A stretch of 63,479 nucleotides of DNA from Rubrivivax sp. GTDB taxonomy: Bacteria > Pseudomonadota > Gammaproteobacteria > Burkholderiales > Burkholderiaceae_C. The stretch covers positions 1 through 63,479 of the forward strand of contig JAIXWM010000111.1 in NCBI GenBank assembly GCA_027491255.1, given 5' to 3'. Under the pieces are notes generated by a model. It was not told the origin of the DNA, made no database searches, and worked only from the letters and a program-made list of their open reading frames with translations. The translations under genes were made by a program, and so were the position numbers. This document shows positions 62,538 to 63,479 of the stretch, one piece after another (the stretch's first letter is position 1; each line of letters opens with the position of its first letter).

Positions 62538-62566
62538 TTTCCGCGACACTTCCCGCCATACCCCTC

Positions 62567-62645
62567 GGGGGAAATATGGCTAAGCTGTTAGCGCGCTTGC
62601 ATGGCATGCAAGAGGTCAGCGGTTAGCCCCCGCCAACCTCCACCA
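62567..62645 (+). pseudogene. Decayed tRNA-Ala copy (pseudo-tRNA)
   Basis: The anticodon arm and its 3' flank (GCTTGCATGGCATGCAAG and AGGTCAGCGGTT) and the end ACCTCCACCA are unchanged from the intact copies. The acceptor 5' side (GGGGGAAA), the D-arm (GGCTAAGCTGTTAGCGC) and the T-loop (TTAGCCCCCG in place of TTCGATCCCG) are altered, and the total length is 79. Loss of the TTCGA core and of acceptor pairing makes a functional tRNA improbable. Confidence 0.85.
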
Positions 62646-62674
62646 ACAGCGCAGAAACAGGCAGTGAATAAATC

Positions 62675-62698
62675 AAAGTCGCCTTGGGCGGCTTTTTT
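62675..62698 (+). terminator. Terminator after the pseudo-tRNA
   Basis: AAAGTCGCC, loop TTG, GGCGGCTTT plus Ts; nearly the same hairpin as at 62512-62537, so the duplicated unit was tRNA plus terminator. Confidence 0.8.
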
Positions 62699-62717
62699 AT
62701 TTTCGGCGCATTTTCCG

Positions 62718-62780
62718 TCAACCTCCGTCAATAGCATCTAAGTCACAAGGTATGCAACGTCGCTCCGGGTGGCTTTTTTT
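62718..62780 (+). repeat. Remnant of a further tRNA-Ala/terminator unit
   Basis: 62719-62744 resembles the 3' end and flank of the preceding unit (AACCTCC, CAA, AGC, AA, CA in register), and 62756-62780 resembles its terminator (GTCGC...GGTGGCTTTTTTT). The tRNA body itself is gone. I read it as the oldest copy of a decaying tandem array. Confidence 0.5.
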
Positions 62781-62902
62781 GTGCCTATTGGTTGCATGGT
62801 TATAACTGACAGTGACTTTCAGAATGGTTAAAGTTGGCCGGCAGGTTGAATTCATCATCGTGACCTGTGATTAAAAATGGACCATTACATTCAGGAGACA
62901 GG

Positions 62903-63479
62903 ATGCATCGCGTATTTGCCAGTTTTTTTCTTGCCGCCGTTATTCACGTTCCCGCGCACGCGGATGCGCCGCCTGCGGCGAGATTCGATCCTGGTGCGCT
63001 GAAGTTGCAAAAGGGCCCGTCCAATGACGTGCTGGTGCTCGGTTCACCCCATTTATCGCAATTGCCGAAATCGTTTGATCCGTCTCAATTGAGCTTGCTC
63101 AACGAGCGCCTGGCGGCTTGGCGGCCGGACGCGATTGCGATCGAGGCACTTTCCGGTTTGCAATGCGCTTTCTTGCGTGCCTATCCGCAGCGCTATGATG
63201 ATACGGTGAAAACCTATTGCTATGACACTTCCGCCGCGCGGGCCGCCACGGGGCTCGATGTGATCGCGGCCACGGCGCAGGCGGAGCGCTTGCTGGCGGC
63301 CTGGCCGGCGGCGCCGTCTGCCGCGCAGCGGCGCACGCTGGCCTCCCTGTTCCTGGCCGGTGGCGAGCGTGCATCGGCGCTGGTGCAATGGCTGCTTCTG
63401 CCCGTGGATGAGCGGCGCGCCGGTGACGGCTTGAGCGAACCGCTGGTCGCTGAGCTCAATTCCGTGCAGGGGCAGCGCA
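62903..63479 (+). CDS. Secreted protein of unknown function (DUF5694-like), cut by the window end
   Basis: At least 192 residues from ATG 62903 (AGGAG seven bases upstream), open to the last base. Signal peptide MHRVFASFFLAAVIHVPAHA. The mature part begins with 'DVLVLGSPHLSQLPKSFDPSQLSLLNERLAAWRPDAIAIEALSG'. A strand ending in G-S-P-H-L followed by 'PDAIAIE' recalls the DUF5694/TraB-like group (GTxH ... E), in which a His and Glu may bind a metal. This assignment is weak. No partner gene is visible. Confidence 0.6.
   Translation, partial: MHRVFASFFLAAVIHVPAHADAPPAARFDPGALKLQKGPSNDVLVLGSPHLSQLPKSFDPSQLSLLNERLAAWRPDAIAIEALSGLQCAFLRAYPQRYDDTVKTYCYDTSAARAATGLDVIAATAQAERLLAAWPAAPSAAQRRTLASLFLAGGERASALVQWLLLPVDERRAGDGLSEPLVAELNSVQGQR

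Overview
The left ~60.4 kb reads as one GC-rich betaproteobacterial chromosome of the order Burkholderiales. It resembles the Rubrivivax/Leptothrix/Methylibium group, judged from protein style and gene order only, with no database search. The basis is the housekeeping order leuC-leuD-leuB-asd-fimV-truA-trpF-trpB-trpA-accD-folC-SPOR-cvpA-purF-metZ-gltX-tRNA-Ala, the TRAP and Bug-type transporters, and two copies of a dispersed palindromic repeat. The last ~3 kb, from the first tRNA-Ala onward, has visibly more A/T-rich codons and Oxalobacteraceae-like content. It is either transferred DNA or an assembly join at the tRNA.

Layout. 1-1.3 kb: the N-terminal piece of an IS1595-type transposase, then a Phd/YefM-ParE-type toxin-antitoxin pair with a palindromic operator and a terminator. 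1.6-11.6 kb: an accessory catabolic island. A GntR regulator faces a talarate/galactarate-dehydratase-like enzyme and a Bug-type periplasmic receptor. Converging on them is an eight-gene reverse-strand operon: a second GntR regulator, an amino-acid-type ABC importer (two permeases, ATPase, receptor), two more enolase-superfamily acid-sugar dehydratases, and a dihydrodipicolinate-synthase-family lyase that lacks the usual Tyr motif. Together they look like uptake, dehydration and cleavage of aldonic or aldaric acids.

11.8-24 kb: an MFS transporter followed by a LysR fragment, a proline-iminopeptidase-like hydrolase, a GST, two small heat-shock proteins divergent from an FtsH-type protease, a tail-anchored coiled-coil protein, an SGNH hydrolase, a thiolase, a DnaJ-like protein with a His-rich linker, and a PaaK-like adenylate-forming enzyme. 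24.1-31.6 kb: 3-hydroxybenzoate 6-hydroxylase and gentisate 1,2-dioxygenase, divergent (across a strong palindrome) from a TRAP transporter and an M24 peptidase. A third GntR regulator follows.

31.7-40.7 kb: the propionyl-CoA/methylmalonyl-CoA pathway (mutase, MeaB chaperone, PccB, PccA, VOC-family epimerase candidate). A VapBC-like pair and a DUF4260 gene lie between mutase and chaperone. A duplicated, aborted copy of the pccA start forms a 41-codon leader ORF overlapping pccA. 40.7-60.4 kb: a DUF533 protein and the leucine, aspartate-semialdehyde, tryptophan, fatty-acid, folate, purine and methionine genes, ending with gltX.

60.4-63.5 kb: tRNA-Ala(GGC), a DUF7010 membrane protein, a secreted alpha/beta hydrolase, tRNA-Glu(TTC), an identical second tRNA-Ala, then a decayed tRNA-Ala and a still more decayed remnant, each with its own terminator, and finally a secreted protein cut by the window end. 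No CRISPR array, rRNA or replication origin was seen.
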